In this document: piece by piece, positions 26,408 to 34,169 of the stretch | Position numbering within the stretch: position 1 is the stretch's first letter | How the letters are laid out: the number at the start of each line of letters is the position of its first letter | Assembly: GCF_000024405.1 (NCBI RefSeq) | Contig: NC_013517.1 | Span: 2,542,001 to 2,606,000 of the forward strand | Length of the DNA stretch: 64,000 nt | Direction: 5' to 3' | DNA from: Sebaldella termitidis ATCC 33386 | GTDB lineage: Bacteria > Fusobacteriota > Fusobacteriia > Fusobacteriales > Leptotrichiaceae | Notes under the pieces: model-generated | What the model saw: only the letters and a program-made list of their open reading frames with translations | The model's database searches: none | Told to the model about the DNA's origin: nothing | Made by a program: the position numbers and the translations under genes

Positions 26408-27655
26408 TTAATCTCCTAACGAATTTCCTAGTCTACTATCTTCAGACCATTTATGCGGTATCATAAATGTTCCTTCACCATCATAGTTACTCTCTATCAT
26501 AAATTCCTTCACTTTTGAGATATATTGAATTGGAACTGTTGCTGTTGATTCAAACAATGCACAATCAAAATAGTACATCCCTCCAAATACTAATACTCCC
26601 ATCTCATATGTTAAATAATATTTATTTTCCCCTTTTTTCCAAGGAATTTCTTTTTTATCCAACAATGTATTTAAACCACATATATATTTATTATCTATGC
26701 TCTTTATTGCGACTCCTAAAACCGGATCTTCTATATCTTCATCGTATACTTCATATGTGACTTCTACTTTTAGAACATCGTATTTTCTAAATTTTTCTTT
26801 TTCAATTCCATCAATGCTAAGCATTTTAAAACTTTTTATCTCCGCTATATTTCTGACATTAATTTCCTCTATATTTTTTTCAATTTCTTCTTGAGTTTCC
26901 ATTCCTTGAGTAGCCTCTTCAAATTTCAAAAAGTCTAAATATCTGTCTGTTACATAGTTAATATCTCCGTCCAACTCTACCTTTCCATCTTTTAGCCATA
27001 CTGCCCTAGTACAAAAACGTTTTATCGTATTTATATCATGCGAAACAAACAGTATAGTTACCCCTTTTTTCATCATTTCTTTCATTTTAGTTATACATTT
27101 CATTTGAAATCTCATATCACCAACAGCTAGTATTTCATCAACTATCAATATATCCGGATTAACATTAATCGAACACGAGAAAGCCAGACGAGCAAACATT
27201 CCGCTTGAATACACTTTTACAGGCTGTTCAATAAAATCCCCTATATCTGCAAATTTTATAATATCCGATATTTTATTATTCATTTCTTCTTTAGAGTATC
27301 CCATTAATGTTCCATATAAATATATATTTTCACGTCCTGTATATTCCGGATTAAAACCTGCTCCAAGCTCTATCAAAGCTGATATTTTCCCTTCTATATC
27401 CAAAGTTCCTGAACTTTGAGTCAATACTCCAGTTATCACTTTTAGTAATGTAGATTTCCCAGCGCCGTTTTTACCCAATAATCCGACAATTTCTCCTTTT
27501 CTAACAGATAAATTTATATTATTTAATGCATAAAAATCTTTATGATATTTCTTTTTTTTTAAAAAAAAATTAAGTGCTTCCTTTAATCTATCCTTTTTAT
27601 TATCATATAATTTATAAATTTTATTGAGCTCTTTCACTTCTATAATATTACTCAT
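26408..27655 (-). CDS. wzt: Polysaccharide ABC exporter, ATP-binding subunit (Wzt)
   Basis: A 415-residue ATPase of the O-antigen/teichoic-acid export class. Walker A GKNGAGKST (61-69), the signature YSSGM (149-153), Walker B ILIVDE (169-174) and the switch His206 are present. The C-terminal extension (about 250-415) is a Wzt_C-type beta-sandwich that in known systems binds the end-modified glycan and so sets export specificity. It partners the permease just upstream (gap 79 bases). A run of nine A next to nine T (27552-27569) lies in codons 29-36. Confidence 0.93.
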   Translation of the reverse strand: MSNIIEVKELNKIYKLYDNKKDRLKEALNFFLKKKKYHKDFYALNNINLSVRKGEIVGLLGKNGAGKSTLLKVITGVLTQSSGTLDIEGKISALIELGAGFNPEYTGRENIYLYGTLMGYSKEEMNNKISDIIKFADIGDFIEQPVKVYSSGMFARLAFSCSINVNPDILIVDEILAVGDMRFQMKCITKMKEMMKKGVTILFVSHDINTIKRFCTRAVWLKDGKVELDGDINYVTDRYLDFLKFEEATQGMETQEEIEKNIEEINVRNIAEIKSFKMLSIDGIEKEKFRKYDVLKVEVTYEVYDEDIEDPVLGVAIKSIDNKYICGLNTLLDKKEIPWKKGENKYYLTYEMGVLVFGGMYYFDCALFESTATVPIQYISKVKEFMIESNYDGEGTFMIPHKWSEDSRLGNSLGD

Positions 27656-27734
27656 TTTTAGTTATGGTGTTCTAAAATTACCACCACAGTCTCCTTCCCT
27701 AATTTATCCTTCTATCCTATAGTATTTTTCAAAA

Positions 27735-28553
27735 CTACAACACGTCATTAAAATGTGGTTTTAACTTTCTAAATATTATAGCTCCTGATATAAAGATTAT
27801 TGAACTTATAAAAAAGAAGACTAATGTCCAATTAGGTTTTTCCCAAAACCATATTTTATAAATAAAACTATCCCTATATCCTTGTATTATATAAAAAATT
27901 GGATTAATTTTAAAAATCCACACCATTTTTTCAGGTATCATTTTAAAAGACCAAAATATTGGAGTTATCCAAAATCCAAGCTGTAATATAACTGCTATAA
28001 TTTCGCCAACATCTGGAAGAAAAACTTTTATTCCACCAAATAGCCATGAAAGCCCTATTAATAAATAGCATGTACAAAACAAATAATAAATTATCTGCAA
28101 GACATGAAAATCTATATTAAAACCACTGACTAATGACACTATAAAAATTATAAAAATGAAAAATATATGTGTGAAAATACCTGATATTATTTTTATAAAA
28201 GGAAGTATTTCTGCTTTAAAAGTCATCTGTCTCAGCATATAACTATACTCAAATAATACATTTGTTCCAGTTGGAAAAACCTCTGAAAAAAAATACCACG
28301 GAACCAGTCCACATATAAGCCAAAGAATAAAAGGAATTCCAGGTTCTGTATCACCTGTTCTAAAACCAACAGAAAATACAAACCACATTACACCTATATT
28401 TATCATTGGTTGGATATAGGACCAAAATAATCCTAAATAAGATTTAGAATATCTTTGTTTAAAATCATTTATTCCTAATAGTAATATCAATTTTTTTTGA
28501 ACCCAAATATATTTAAAAAATTCATATATAGTAGCCTTTTGTTTATTTATCAT
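27735..28553 (-). CDS. wzm: Polysaccharide ABC exporter, permease subunit (Wzm/TagG-like)
   Basis: A 272-residue ABC-2-type permease with six hydrophobic segments. The start FKYIWVQKKLILLLGINDFKQRYSKSYLGLFWSYIQP, with the amphipathic helix before the first membrane span and RYSKSYLG, is typical of Wzm/TagG/RfbD exporters. It forms the channel for the lipid-linked glycan with Wzt. The start at base 28553 is chosen because AGGA lies 11 bases before it; the ATG four codons upstream (28565) has AGG directly touching it, which cannot serve as a ribosome binding site. Confidence 0.92.
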   Translation of the reverse strand: MINKQKATIYEFFKYIWVQKKLILLLGINDFKQRYSKSYLGLFWSYIQPMINIGVMWFVFSVGFRTGDTEPGIPFILWLICGLVPWYFFSEVFPTGTNVLFEYSYMLRQMTFKAEILPFIKIISGIFTHIFFIFIIFIVSLVSGFNIDFHVLQIIYYLFCTCYLLIGLSWLFGGIKVFLPDVGEIIAVILQLGFWITPIFWSFKMIPEKMVWIFKINPIFYIIQGYRDSFIYKIWFWEKPNWTLVFFFISSIIFISGAIIFRKLKPHFNDVL

Positions 28554-28577
28554 TTTAAATTCCATCCTAATTTTAGT

Positions 28578-29450
28578 TTATTTATAATTCTGTGAAAGAT
28601 TTTTTAGATATTTCCCATAATTTGTTTTTAACAAAGGTTTAGCTAATTCCAAAACTTCTTTTTTAGTTATCCATTTATTTGTAAATGCTATTTCTTCAAT
28701 ACATGCTATATAAAATCCCTGTCTTTTTTGGATTGTTTCTATAAATGTCGCTGCTTCCAGCAATGATTCATGTGTACCAGTATCCAGCCATGCTGTCCCT
28801 CTCCCTAAATTTGTTACTGTTAATTTATTTTCATATAAATACATTTCGTTAATACTCGTTATTTCCAATTCACCTCTTTCAGAAGGCTTTACTTTTTTAG
28901 CTTTCTCTATTACTGTATTATCATAAAAATATAGACCCGGTATAGCAAAATTAGATTTTGGATTTTTTGGTTTTTCCTCTAAAGAAATAGCATTTCCTGC
29001 TTCATCAAATTCTACTACTCCAAAAGCTTCAGGGTTTTTTACCGGATATCCAAAAATTTTAGCTCCTGATTTCAATTTTGCTGCTTTTTTTACCATTTCT
29101 GACAGACCATGTCCATAAAATATATTATCCCCTAATATTAATGCTACATTATCATCTCCAATAAATTTCTCTCCTATTAAAAATGCTTCTGCTAATCCAT
29201 TAGGACTCTCTTGAACTTGGTAAGAGAACCTCATACCAAACTGGCCCCCATCACCTAACAAAGCTTCAAAAAAAGGTAAATCTCTTTTTGTTGATATAAT
29301 CAAAATATCTTTTATTTCAGCTAGCATTAACACTGATAACGGATAATATATCATTGGTTTGTCATAAATTGGCATTATTTGTTTTGATATTACTTTAGTT
29401 AATGGATACAGTCTTGTTCCTGAACCACCTGCTAATATTATTCCTTTCAT
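28578..29450 (-). CDS. rfbA: Glucose-1-phosphate thymidylyltransferase (RmlA)
   Basis: A 290-residue enzyme making dTDP-glucose, first step of dTDP-L-rhamnose synthesis. [18 protein letters not shown] (1-18) is the nucleotide-binding signature; [27 protein letters not shown] and LEEKP follow, as does [15 protein letters not shown] near 225. Length matches RmlA of E. coli. It is separated from rmlC, rmlD and rmlB by about 13 kb of other glycan genes, so the rhamnose set is split but within one co-directional locus. Confidence 0.96.
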   Translation of the reverse strand: MKGIILAGGSGTRLYPLTKVISKQIMPIYDKPMIYYPLSVLMLAEIKDILIISTKRDLPFFEALLGDGGQFGMRFSYQVQESPNGLAEAFLIGEKFIGDDNVALILGDNIFYGHGLSEMVKKAAKLKSGAKIFGYPVKNPEAFGVVEFDEAGNAISLEEKPKNPKSNFAIPGLYFYDNTVIEKAKKVKPSERGELEITSINEMYLYENKLTVTNLGRGTAWLDTGTHESLLEAATFIETIQKRQGFYIACIEEIAFTNKWITKKEVLELAKPLLKTNYGKYLKNLSQNYK

Positions 29451-29453
29451 AAA

Positions 29454-30278
29454 TTATACATTCCCTTTCTTATAACTTTTTATAATTTTTTTATTAATTT
29501 CTTTTCTCTCTTTATCTGAAAACCAGTTCCATTTATTAAAATATTTTATTGCAGATAATATGTGAATAAAGACCATTTTTAAACTTCTGTATGATTCTTT
29601 ATTATGTTTGTGTATAACGCTAATTTCCGGATAAAAATAATTCCCGTGTTTGTACATACGTCTGCTTAAATCTACATCTTCCATATACATGAAAAAAATA
29701 GAGTCAAAGCCGTTTTCTTTAATCAATTTCCCATAGTCACAAAGCATAAAACTTCCTGATAAAACAGGAACTATCATCTCTTTTTCATAATTTGTAAATC
29801 TTAGTTCGTACTCATAATCCATTTTTTGAGCTAAAGGGGTATTCCCTAAAAACCTTCTTACAAATAAATTAAAAGGATTTGGAAATAATTTACATACATA
29901 TTGTAATTCTCCATCTGGAAAAATTATTTTAGGCATAATTATACCAAATTCTGATATTTTATCCGCATAGTTTAATAATTTTACTAAATCTTCAAATTTG
30001 ATAAAAATATCTGGATTCATTATTAAAAAATACTTTGCTTGCCCTTCATACTTCTTTATTACTAAGTTATTTCCATGACCATACCCTTTATTTTCAGATA
30101 TTATGTATTCAATCTCATTATTTATTAATAGTAAGTTATCTTTCAAATACCCAGTATTTGAATTATCTACTATAACTAATTTTTGGTTAATATTTTCTTT
30201 ATAGAACTCCTTCACCATATCTTTTATTTCTTCAAAAGAATTATTATAAACCACGATACATGCAATTATTTTAAACAT
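29454..30278 (-). CDS. Family 2 glycosyltransferase, WbbL-like rhamnosyltransferase
   Basis: A 274-residue GT-A enzyme beginning IIACIVVYNN, with VDNS (37-40), the NPD metal-binding motif (88-90), a late FFMYMEDVDLSRR segment (catalytic Asp/Glu) and an HxHNKESYRS tail. This pattern is typical of GT2 rhamnosyltransferases such as WbbL and RfbF. It starts three bases upstream of rmlA, the enzyme that starts dTDP-rhamnose synthesis, which supports the donor guess. It is the first glycosyltransferase after the initiating enzyme in transcription order. Confidence 0.88.
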   Translation of the reverse strand: MFKIIACIVVYNNSFEEIKDMVKEFYKENINQKLVIVDNSNTGYLKDNLLLINNEIEYIISENKGYGHGNNLVIKKYEGQAKYFLIMNPDIFIKFEDLVKLLNYADKISEFGIIMPKIIFPDGELQYVCKLFPNPFNLFVRRFLGNTPLAQKMDYEYELRFTNYEKEMIVPVLSGSFMLCDYGKLIKENGFDSIFFMYMEDVDLSRRMYKHGNYFYPEISVIHKHNKESYRSLKMVFIHILSAIKYFNKWNWFSDKERKEINKKIIKSYKKGNV

Positions 30279-30358
30279 TTATTATCTCCCAACAAATATC
30301 ATTTATTATATCATTATAGAAAAATAATTTCAATATTTAAAGAAAAAGTAAGCATATT

Positions 30359-31642
30359 TTACATTCCTTTCGCAAATATTACGATTTTTATCGTCCTAAA
30401 AATTATCTTTAAATCCATCATTACATCCTGATGCTTCATATAATACAAATCATACTCCAGCTTTCTATATGCATCCTCTGTAGAAATTCCATAAGGGTAC
30501 ATTACCTGAGCCCATCCGGTAACTCCTGGTTTAATTAAATGACGTAAATTATAATAAGGAATGTTTTTCATATATCCATAACATAATTCATTCCATTCAG
30601 GTCTCGGACCAACAAAGCTCATATCTCCCTTTAATATACATATTAATTGTGGAAGCTCATCAATTCTTGTTTTTCTTATAAATTTTCCAAATCTAGTTAC
30701 ACGAGGATCATTCTCATCCGCATATTTCGAGAATTCATTTTGATCATGAATTTTCATTGACCTGAATTTAATAATTTCAAATTCCATATTTTTTAAACCC
30801 AAACGTTTTTGCCTAAAAAAAACAGGCCCCTTTGATGACATTTTAATTATAATTCCTGTTATGAGTATTATAGGAAAAGTGACAATTAACAAAACAACTG
30901 AAAATATTATATCCGATAATCTCTTTATTTTTTGCTGAGTTGTATTATGAAGAATTTCAAATCCCATTGATTCTAAAAGCCATTTTTTATCTATATATGT
31001 GATGTCAATTTTTTGCTCGATCTGCTCATTAAACTCTTTATAAGTAATCATATCAATTCCGTTGACTTTAAAATTAATTAGTGTGTCTAATTCATACTCA
31101 TCTAATTCATCAATTGTAATAATAATTTTATCAATATTATTTTCTTTAATGATTCTTTCTAAGTCTTCTATAGTACCTAAATACTGACTTTCTTCTATCT
31201 TAGCATTTGAAATAAACCCAACATATTCATATTGAATATTAGCTATTAGCGAGCGAATTATCTGCGAATTATTTTTTGTTTGTCCGTATATTACAACTTT
31301 GTATCTTTTTACGACAAACTGCTGAATTATCCATTTCAAGGAAATCTGTGCAAGAAATAAAATTCCGAACGTTATAAACATTCCTACTGTTCTTACCAAT
31401 GAGTAAAACATTCCGGCAAAAAAGGCATCTATCACAAAAAAATATATAATATGTCTTATTCTGAATTTTTGTTCCGTAAAATCTAATAAATCAAATATGT
31501 ATGCTACAATGAACATTGATATAAATATTAACTTCGCTGTAAAACTTGTTCCAAATACAAAGGTATCCAGACAATATTTATAAACTATATATAATATCCA
31601 TATATACACTACTCTAATCATTACATTTGAATAACTTTTCAT
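30359..31642 (-). CDS. Second undecaprenyl-phosphate sugar phosphotransferase
   Basis: A 427-residue polyprenyl glycosylphosphotransferase. Membrane segments at about 8-110, a Rossmann-like domain (114-225), then a catalytic domain with KFRSM (292-296), DELPQ (328-332), VGPRPE (344-349), and PGVTGWAQ (372-379). Architecture and motifs equal the gene at 987-2267; both end in ILGKGR- or IFAKGM-type tails. Being the first gene after a strong promoter, it likely starts glycan synthesis for the Wzm/Wzt pathway. First-sugar identity unknown. Confidence 0.92.
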   Translation of the reverse strand: MKSYSNVMIRVVYIWILYIVYKYCLDTFVFGTSFTAKLIFISMFIVAYIFDLLDFTEQKFRIRHIIYFFVIDAFFAGMFYSLVRTVGMFITFGILFLAQISLKWIIQQFVVKRYKVVIYGQTKNNSQIIRSLIANIQYEYVGFISNAKIEESQYLGTIEDLERIIKENNIDKIIITIDELDEYELDTLINFKVNGIDMITYKEFNEQIEQKIDITYIDKKWLLESMGFEILHNTTQQKIKRLSDIIFSVVLLIVTFPIILITGIIIKMSSKGPVFFRQKRLGLKNMEFEIIKFRSMKIHDQNEFSKYADENDPRVTRFGKFIRKTRIDELPQLICILKGDMSFVGPRPEWNELCYGYMKNIPYYNLRHLIKPGVTGWAQVMYPYGISTEDAYRKLEYDLYYMKHQDVMMDLKIIFRTIKIVIFAKGM

Positions 31643-31680
31643 TTATATATGCTCCCTAATTTCAAAAAATTTTCTCATAT

Positions 31681-31709
31681 ATTGTAACATTAAAAATATA
31701 TATTTTCAA
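31681..31709 (-). promoter_or_regulatory. Promoter of the second glycan locus
   Basis: Minus-strand -35 TTGAAA (31704-31709), 17-base spacer, -10 TACAAT (31681-31686), about 40 bases before the initiating transferase ATG. No other strong promoter is seen for the genes immediately downstream, so this probably drives much of the 19-kb unit. Confidence 0.62.
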
Positions 31710-31737
31710 TTTTATTGATAATAATTTTATTCTAAAA

Positions 31738-31762
31738 CAGAGTTTATCTGTTAAAAACTCTG
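31738..31762. promoter_or_regulatory. Inverted repeat between divergent promoters
   Basis: CAGAGTTT (31738-31745) and AAACTCTG (31755-31762) form a perfect eight-base inverted repeat with a nine-base spacer. It lies between the minus-strand promoter of the glycan locus and the plus-strand promoter of the wzz-like gene, where a shared operator would be expected. No T-run follows on either strand, so it is not a terminator. Confidence 0.45.
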
Positions 31763-31780
31763 AATATCTCATATTATTAC

Positions 31781-31809
31781 TTGTATTCCTGCCTTTTTTT
31801 TGCTAAAAT
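31781..31809 (+). promoter_or_regulatory. Candidate promoter of the wzz-like gene
   Basis: -35 TTGTAT (31781-31786), 17-base spacer, -10 TAAAAT (31804-31809). A perfect TATAAT at 31819-31824 is an alternative -10 but its -35 is only a T-run. AAAAGGAGTG at 31831-31840 is the ribosome binding site. Confidence 0.45.
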
Positions 31810-31847
31810 ACCTTATCATATAATTTTTCCAAAAGGAGTGACAAAAC

Positions 31848-32585
31848 ATGAATGACAGTTTGGATTTTTTGACGGTCATCAAAATATTATATAGAAATAA
31901 GCTACTTATCCTTATCATTGCTGTTGCTGCAGTTATTTGTACCTTAGCTTACCTCATGATGAAAAAGGATTTTAAAACTACACTGAATTTATACAGTAAT
32001 GACAGAGTTCTGAAAGAAATAAACGAACCGCCTGTTTTTTCACTAAATTCTTTTGAATTTTATAAATACCTGAAAGATAATTCAAAAAAATTATCAGTAT
32101 TAAATATAGATGACGATAATTTTTATTCAAGTATCTCAAAAAAAATTACTCTTGAAAGCGATAATAACAGTCCGAATGTAAAAATTCAGTTTAATACTGA
32201 AGTTAAAAATGATGGTAAAGAATTCGCAAGAGAATTTACAGATCTGGCAAATAAATATCTTTATGATAAAAAAAATATATATCTTTCAAGCCAGATCAAG
32301 GCACTTGACGAACAGTTTTTATATTTGAAGCAAAATATTGATCTTTCTCAAACAAAGGATCCACTTATTGATTCTACAATATCAAAACTGTCATATTACA
32401 GACTTCTTGACAAGGACAAGACTCCTCTGCTAAAATTGATTGATTACCAGACAAAAGCTTCAAAAAATAAAAAGTTAATTTTAGTTTTGTCATTATTTTT
32501 AGGTTTTGCTATAGGTATTTTAGCTGCCTTTATCAAAGAATTCCTGAAAACAATAAACTGGAAAGACATTAAAGAAAATCAATAA
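31848..32585 (+). CDS. Wzz-type polysaccharide chain-length regulator
   Basis: A 245-residue inner-membrane protein with one N-terminal (about 17-36) and one C-terminal (about 215-236) membrane span and a periplasmic middle, the plan of Wzz/polysaccharide copolymerases. The N-terminus NDSLDFLTVIKILYRNKLLILI is typical. Wzz works with Wzy to set polymer length. It is transcribed away from the Wzm/Wzt glycan locus. It is shorter than E. coli Wzz (about 325), so it may belong to a minimal subgroup. No kinase domain. Confidence 0.82.
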   Translation: MNDSLDFLTVIKILYRNKLLILIIAVAAVICTLAYLMMKKDFKTTLNLYSNDRVLKEINEPPVFSLNSFEFYKYLKDNSKKLSVLNIDDDNFYSSISKKITLESDNNSPNVKIQFNTEVKNDGKEFAREFTDLANKYLYDKKNIYLSSQIKALDEQFLYLKQNIDLSQTKDPLIDSTISKLSYYRLLDKDKTPLLKLIDYQTKASKNKKLILVLSLFLGFAIGILAAFIKEFLKTINWKDIKENQ

Positions 32586-32606
32586 TTAAAATTAAATAAT
32601 TAATAA

Positions 32607-32642
32607 AGATGTTTGGGATACCCCATCTATAAAAAAAACCTA
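32607..32642 (+). promoter_or_regulatory. PreQ1-I riboswitch aptamer
   Basis: AGATG (32607-32611) pairs with CATCT (32624-32628); the 12-base loop between holds UUUGGGAUACCC, and the A-rich tail AUAAAAAAAACCUA (32629-32642) follows. This is the preQ1-I layout: short P1, UU..G.UAC loop, poly-A tail whose final CC/CU pairs back to the loop G residues to form the pseudoknot. It lies directly before a queuosine-precursor transporter gene, the classic target of this riboswitch. Confidence 0.85.
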
Positions 32643-32643
32643 G

Positions 32644-32673
32644 GCATAAGGTTTTTCTTATGCTTTTTATTTT
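32644..32673 (+). terminator. Riboswitch expression platform: terminator with competing antiterminator
   Basis: GCATAAG (32644-32650) and CTTATGC (32657-32663) form a seven-pair hairpin followed by TTTTTATTTT. An alternative helix pairs AAAAACCT (32634-32641) with AGGTTTTT (32649-32656). The alternative uses the aptamer tail and disrupts the terminator. Ligand-bound aptamer would hold the tail and allow termination, so the switch should turn the genes off when preQ1 is present. Confidence 0.8.
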
Positions 32674-32675
32674 AC

Positions 32676-32681
32676 AGGAGG
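32676..32681 (+). promoter_or_regulatory. Ribosome binding site that fixes the yhhQ start
   Basis: AGGAGG five bases before the ATG at 32687. An earlier in-frame ATG (32660) lies inside the riboswitch terminator stem, has no binding site and cannot be the start. Confidence 0.85.
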
Positions 32682-32686
32682 AAAAA

Positions 32687-33391
32687 ATGCACATTTTATT
32701 TTACAATGAAACACTTTGGCTTTTATCAATGCTTATTAATTTTTTACTAATTCTGCTTGCATACAGATTATGGGGGAAAACAGGATTATTCATTTTCATT
32801 CCTATATCTACTATACTGGCAAATGTACAGGTAATAAAACAGGTCGATTTATTTGGATTTCACGGAACAATGGGTGATATATTATATTGCGGAATCTTTC
32901 TTGTTTCTGATATTCTTTCAGAAAATTATGGAAAAAAAATGGCTCGAAATACTATATATATAGGATTTTTTTCATTGATTTCCACTACGGTAATAATGTT
33001 ATTATCCTTAAAAATACACCCAAATTCTTATGATACATCACAGTCAAGCCTTGAATTTATATTTGGCTTCCTGCCGCGAATCACTGTAGCCAGCCTTACA
33101 GCTTTCCTGATATCACAAACTTATGATGTCTGGGCATATCAGTTTTGGAGGGAAAAATTTCCTGAATTCAAGCATATTTGGATCAGAAATAATTTCAGTA
33201 CTCTTGCCAGTCAGTTTATTGACGGCATAATATTCACAGTTATTGCATTTTACGGAGTTTTCGAAGTTTCATATATGATAAAAATTTTTATAACCTCATA
33301 TATTCTCAAAACTATTGTTTCGATATTTGATACTCCGTTTGTATATGCTGCAGCCTTATTAAAAACTAAAAATAAAGTCAAAGAAATTTAG
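32687..33391 (+). CDS. yhhQ: Queuosine precursor transporter (YhhQ/VUT family)
   Basis: A 234-residue inner-membrane protein with six hydrophobic spans of the VUT_1 family, which imports preQ0/preQ1 (or queuine in some species) for tRNA queuosine. Family marks are the early FIFIPISTILANVQVIKQ segment, GDILYCGIFLVSDILSENYGKK and ISQTYDVWAYQFWRE with ...WIRNNFSTLASQFID. Control by the preQ1-I riboswitch directly upstream supports a queuosine role. It is followed eight bases later by a radical-SAM-like gene. Confidence 0.93.
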   Translation: MHILFYNETLWLLSMLINFLLILLAYRLWGKTGLFIFIPISTILANVQVIKQVDLFGFHGTMGDILYCGIFLVSDILSENYGKKMARNTIYIGFFSLISTTVIMLLSLKIHPNSYDTSQSSLEFIFGFLPRITVASLTAFLISQTYDVWAYQFWREKFPEFKHIWIRNNFSTLASQFIDGIIFTVIAFYGVFEVSYMIKIFITSYILKTIVSIFDTPFVYAAALLKTKNKVKEI

Positions 33392-33399
33392 GTGTTATT

Positions 33400-34095
33400 A
33401 TGGAAAGATATAATAAAATAACTGATAAAAACCAAAGAGAAATATTATTACTAAAATCATTTGCATGCAGCTACGGAAAATGCGCATTTTGTAATTATAT
33501 TTTAGATAACTCATATGATGAAAATGAAATAAACCAAATAAACATTGATCTTTTAAATAAAATAACAGGTGAATTCGGATGTCTTGAAATAATAAATTCA
33601 GCTTCTGTTTTTGAACTCCCTTTAAGAACCCTTGAATATATTAGAAAAACTGCTGATGAAAAAAATATAAAAATAATATACTTTGAAGTATATTTCTCAT
33701 ATATTAAAAGACTGAATGAAATAATAAATTTCTTTCCAAATCAGGAAATTCGATTTAAAGTAGGGATTGAAACATTTGATAATAACTACCGTACTAAAAT
33801 TCTAAAGAAAAATTTTCTTTTAAACGATTACACTCAATTATCAAATTTTTACAGCTGCTGTCTCTTAATTTGTACTGAAGGCCAGACAAAAGAACAGATT
33901 TCCAATGATATTGAAACAGCTTTAAAATACTTTAAAGAAATTACTATTAACGTATTTATCAATAATAATACTGAAATAACAAGGAACGAGGAACTTGTGA
34001 AGTGGTTTTTAACTGAAAAATATCCTCTGCTTCTCAACAAAAAAAATATTGAAATTTTAATTGACAATAAGGATTTAGGAGTATATGTACAGTAA
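33400..34095 (+). CDS. Radical-SAM-like protein linked to queuosine salvage (QueL candidate)
   Basis: A 231-residue protein with an N-terminal Cys cluster Cys23-X4-Cys28-X2-Cys31 (CSYGKCAFC), the pattern of an iron-sulfur site close to the radical-SAM CX3CX2C. A later EVYF...FKVGIETFD segment looks like a central strand of a radical-SAM partial barrel. It is shorter than most radical-SAM enzymes. Its position in a riboswitch-controlled pair with YhhQ suggests a queuosine or queuine salvage enzyme; a radical-SAM queuine lyase (QueL) has been described in clostridia. Family membership is my inference, not proven by motif alone. A terminator follows. Confidence 0.65.
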   Translation: MERYNKITDKNQREILLLKSFACSYGKCAFCNYILDNSYDENEINQINIDLLNKITGEFGCLEIINSASVFELPLRTLEYIRKTADEKNIKIIYFEVYFSYIKRLNEIINFFPNQEIRFKVGIETFDNNYRTKILKKNFLLNDYTQLSNFYSCCLLICTEGQTKEQISNDIETALKYFKEITINVFINNNTEITRNEELVKWFLTEKYPLLLNKKNIEILIDNKDLGVYVQ

Positions 34096-34114
34096 AGTGC
34101 TCTTCATAAGAAAT

Positions 34115-34153
34115 AAAAGGCTTTTTATGATATTAATCAATAAAAAGCCTTTT
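34115..34153. terminator. Bidirectional terminator between convergent genes
   Basis: A perfect 14-base inverted repeat (34115-34128 with 34140-34153) with core AAAGGCTTTTT / AAAAAGCCTTT and an 11-base loop. T-runs occur on both strands, so it can end both the plus-strand queuosine unit and the minus-strand autotransporter gene. Confidence 0.85.
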
Positions 34154-34169
34154 TAATATTTACTATATT

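Noticed and set aside
32660-32686. Earlier start for the YhhQ transporter
   Set aside because: The ATG is inside the riboswitch terminator stem and has no ribosome binding site.
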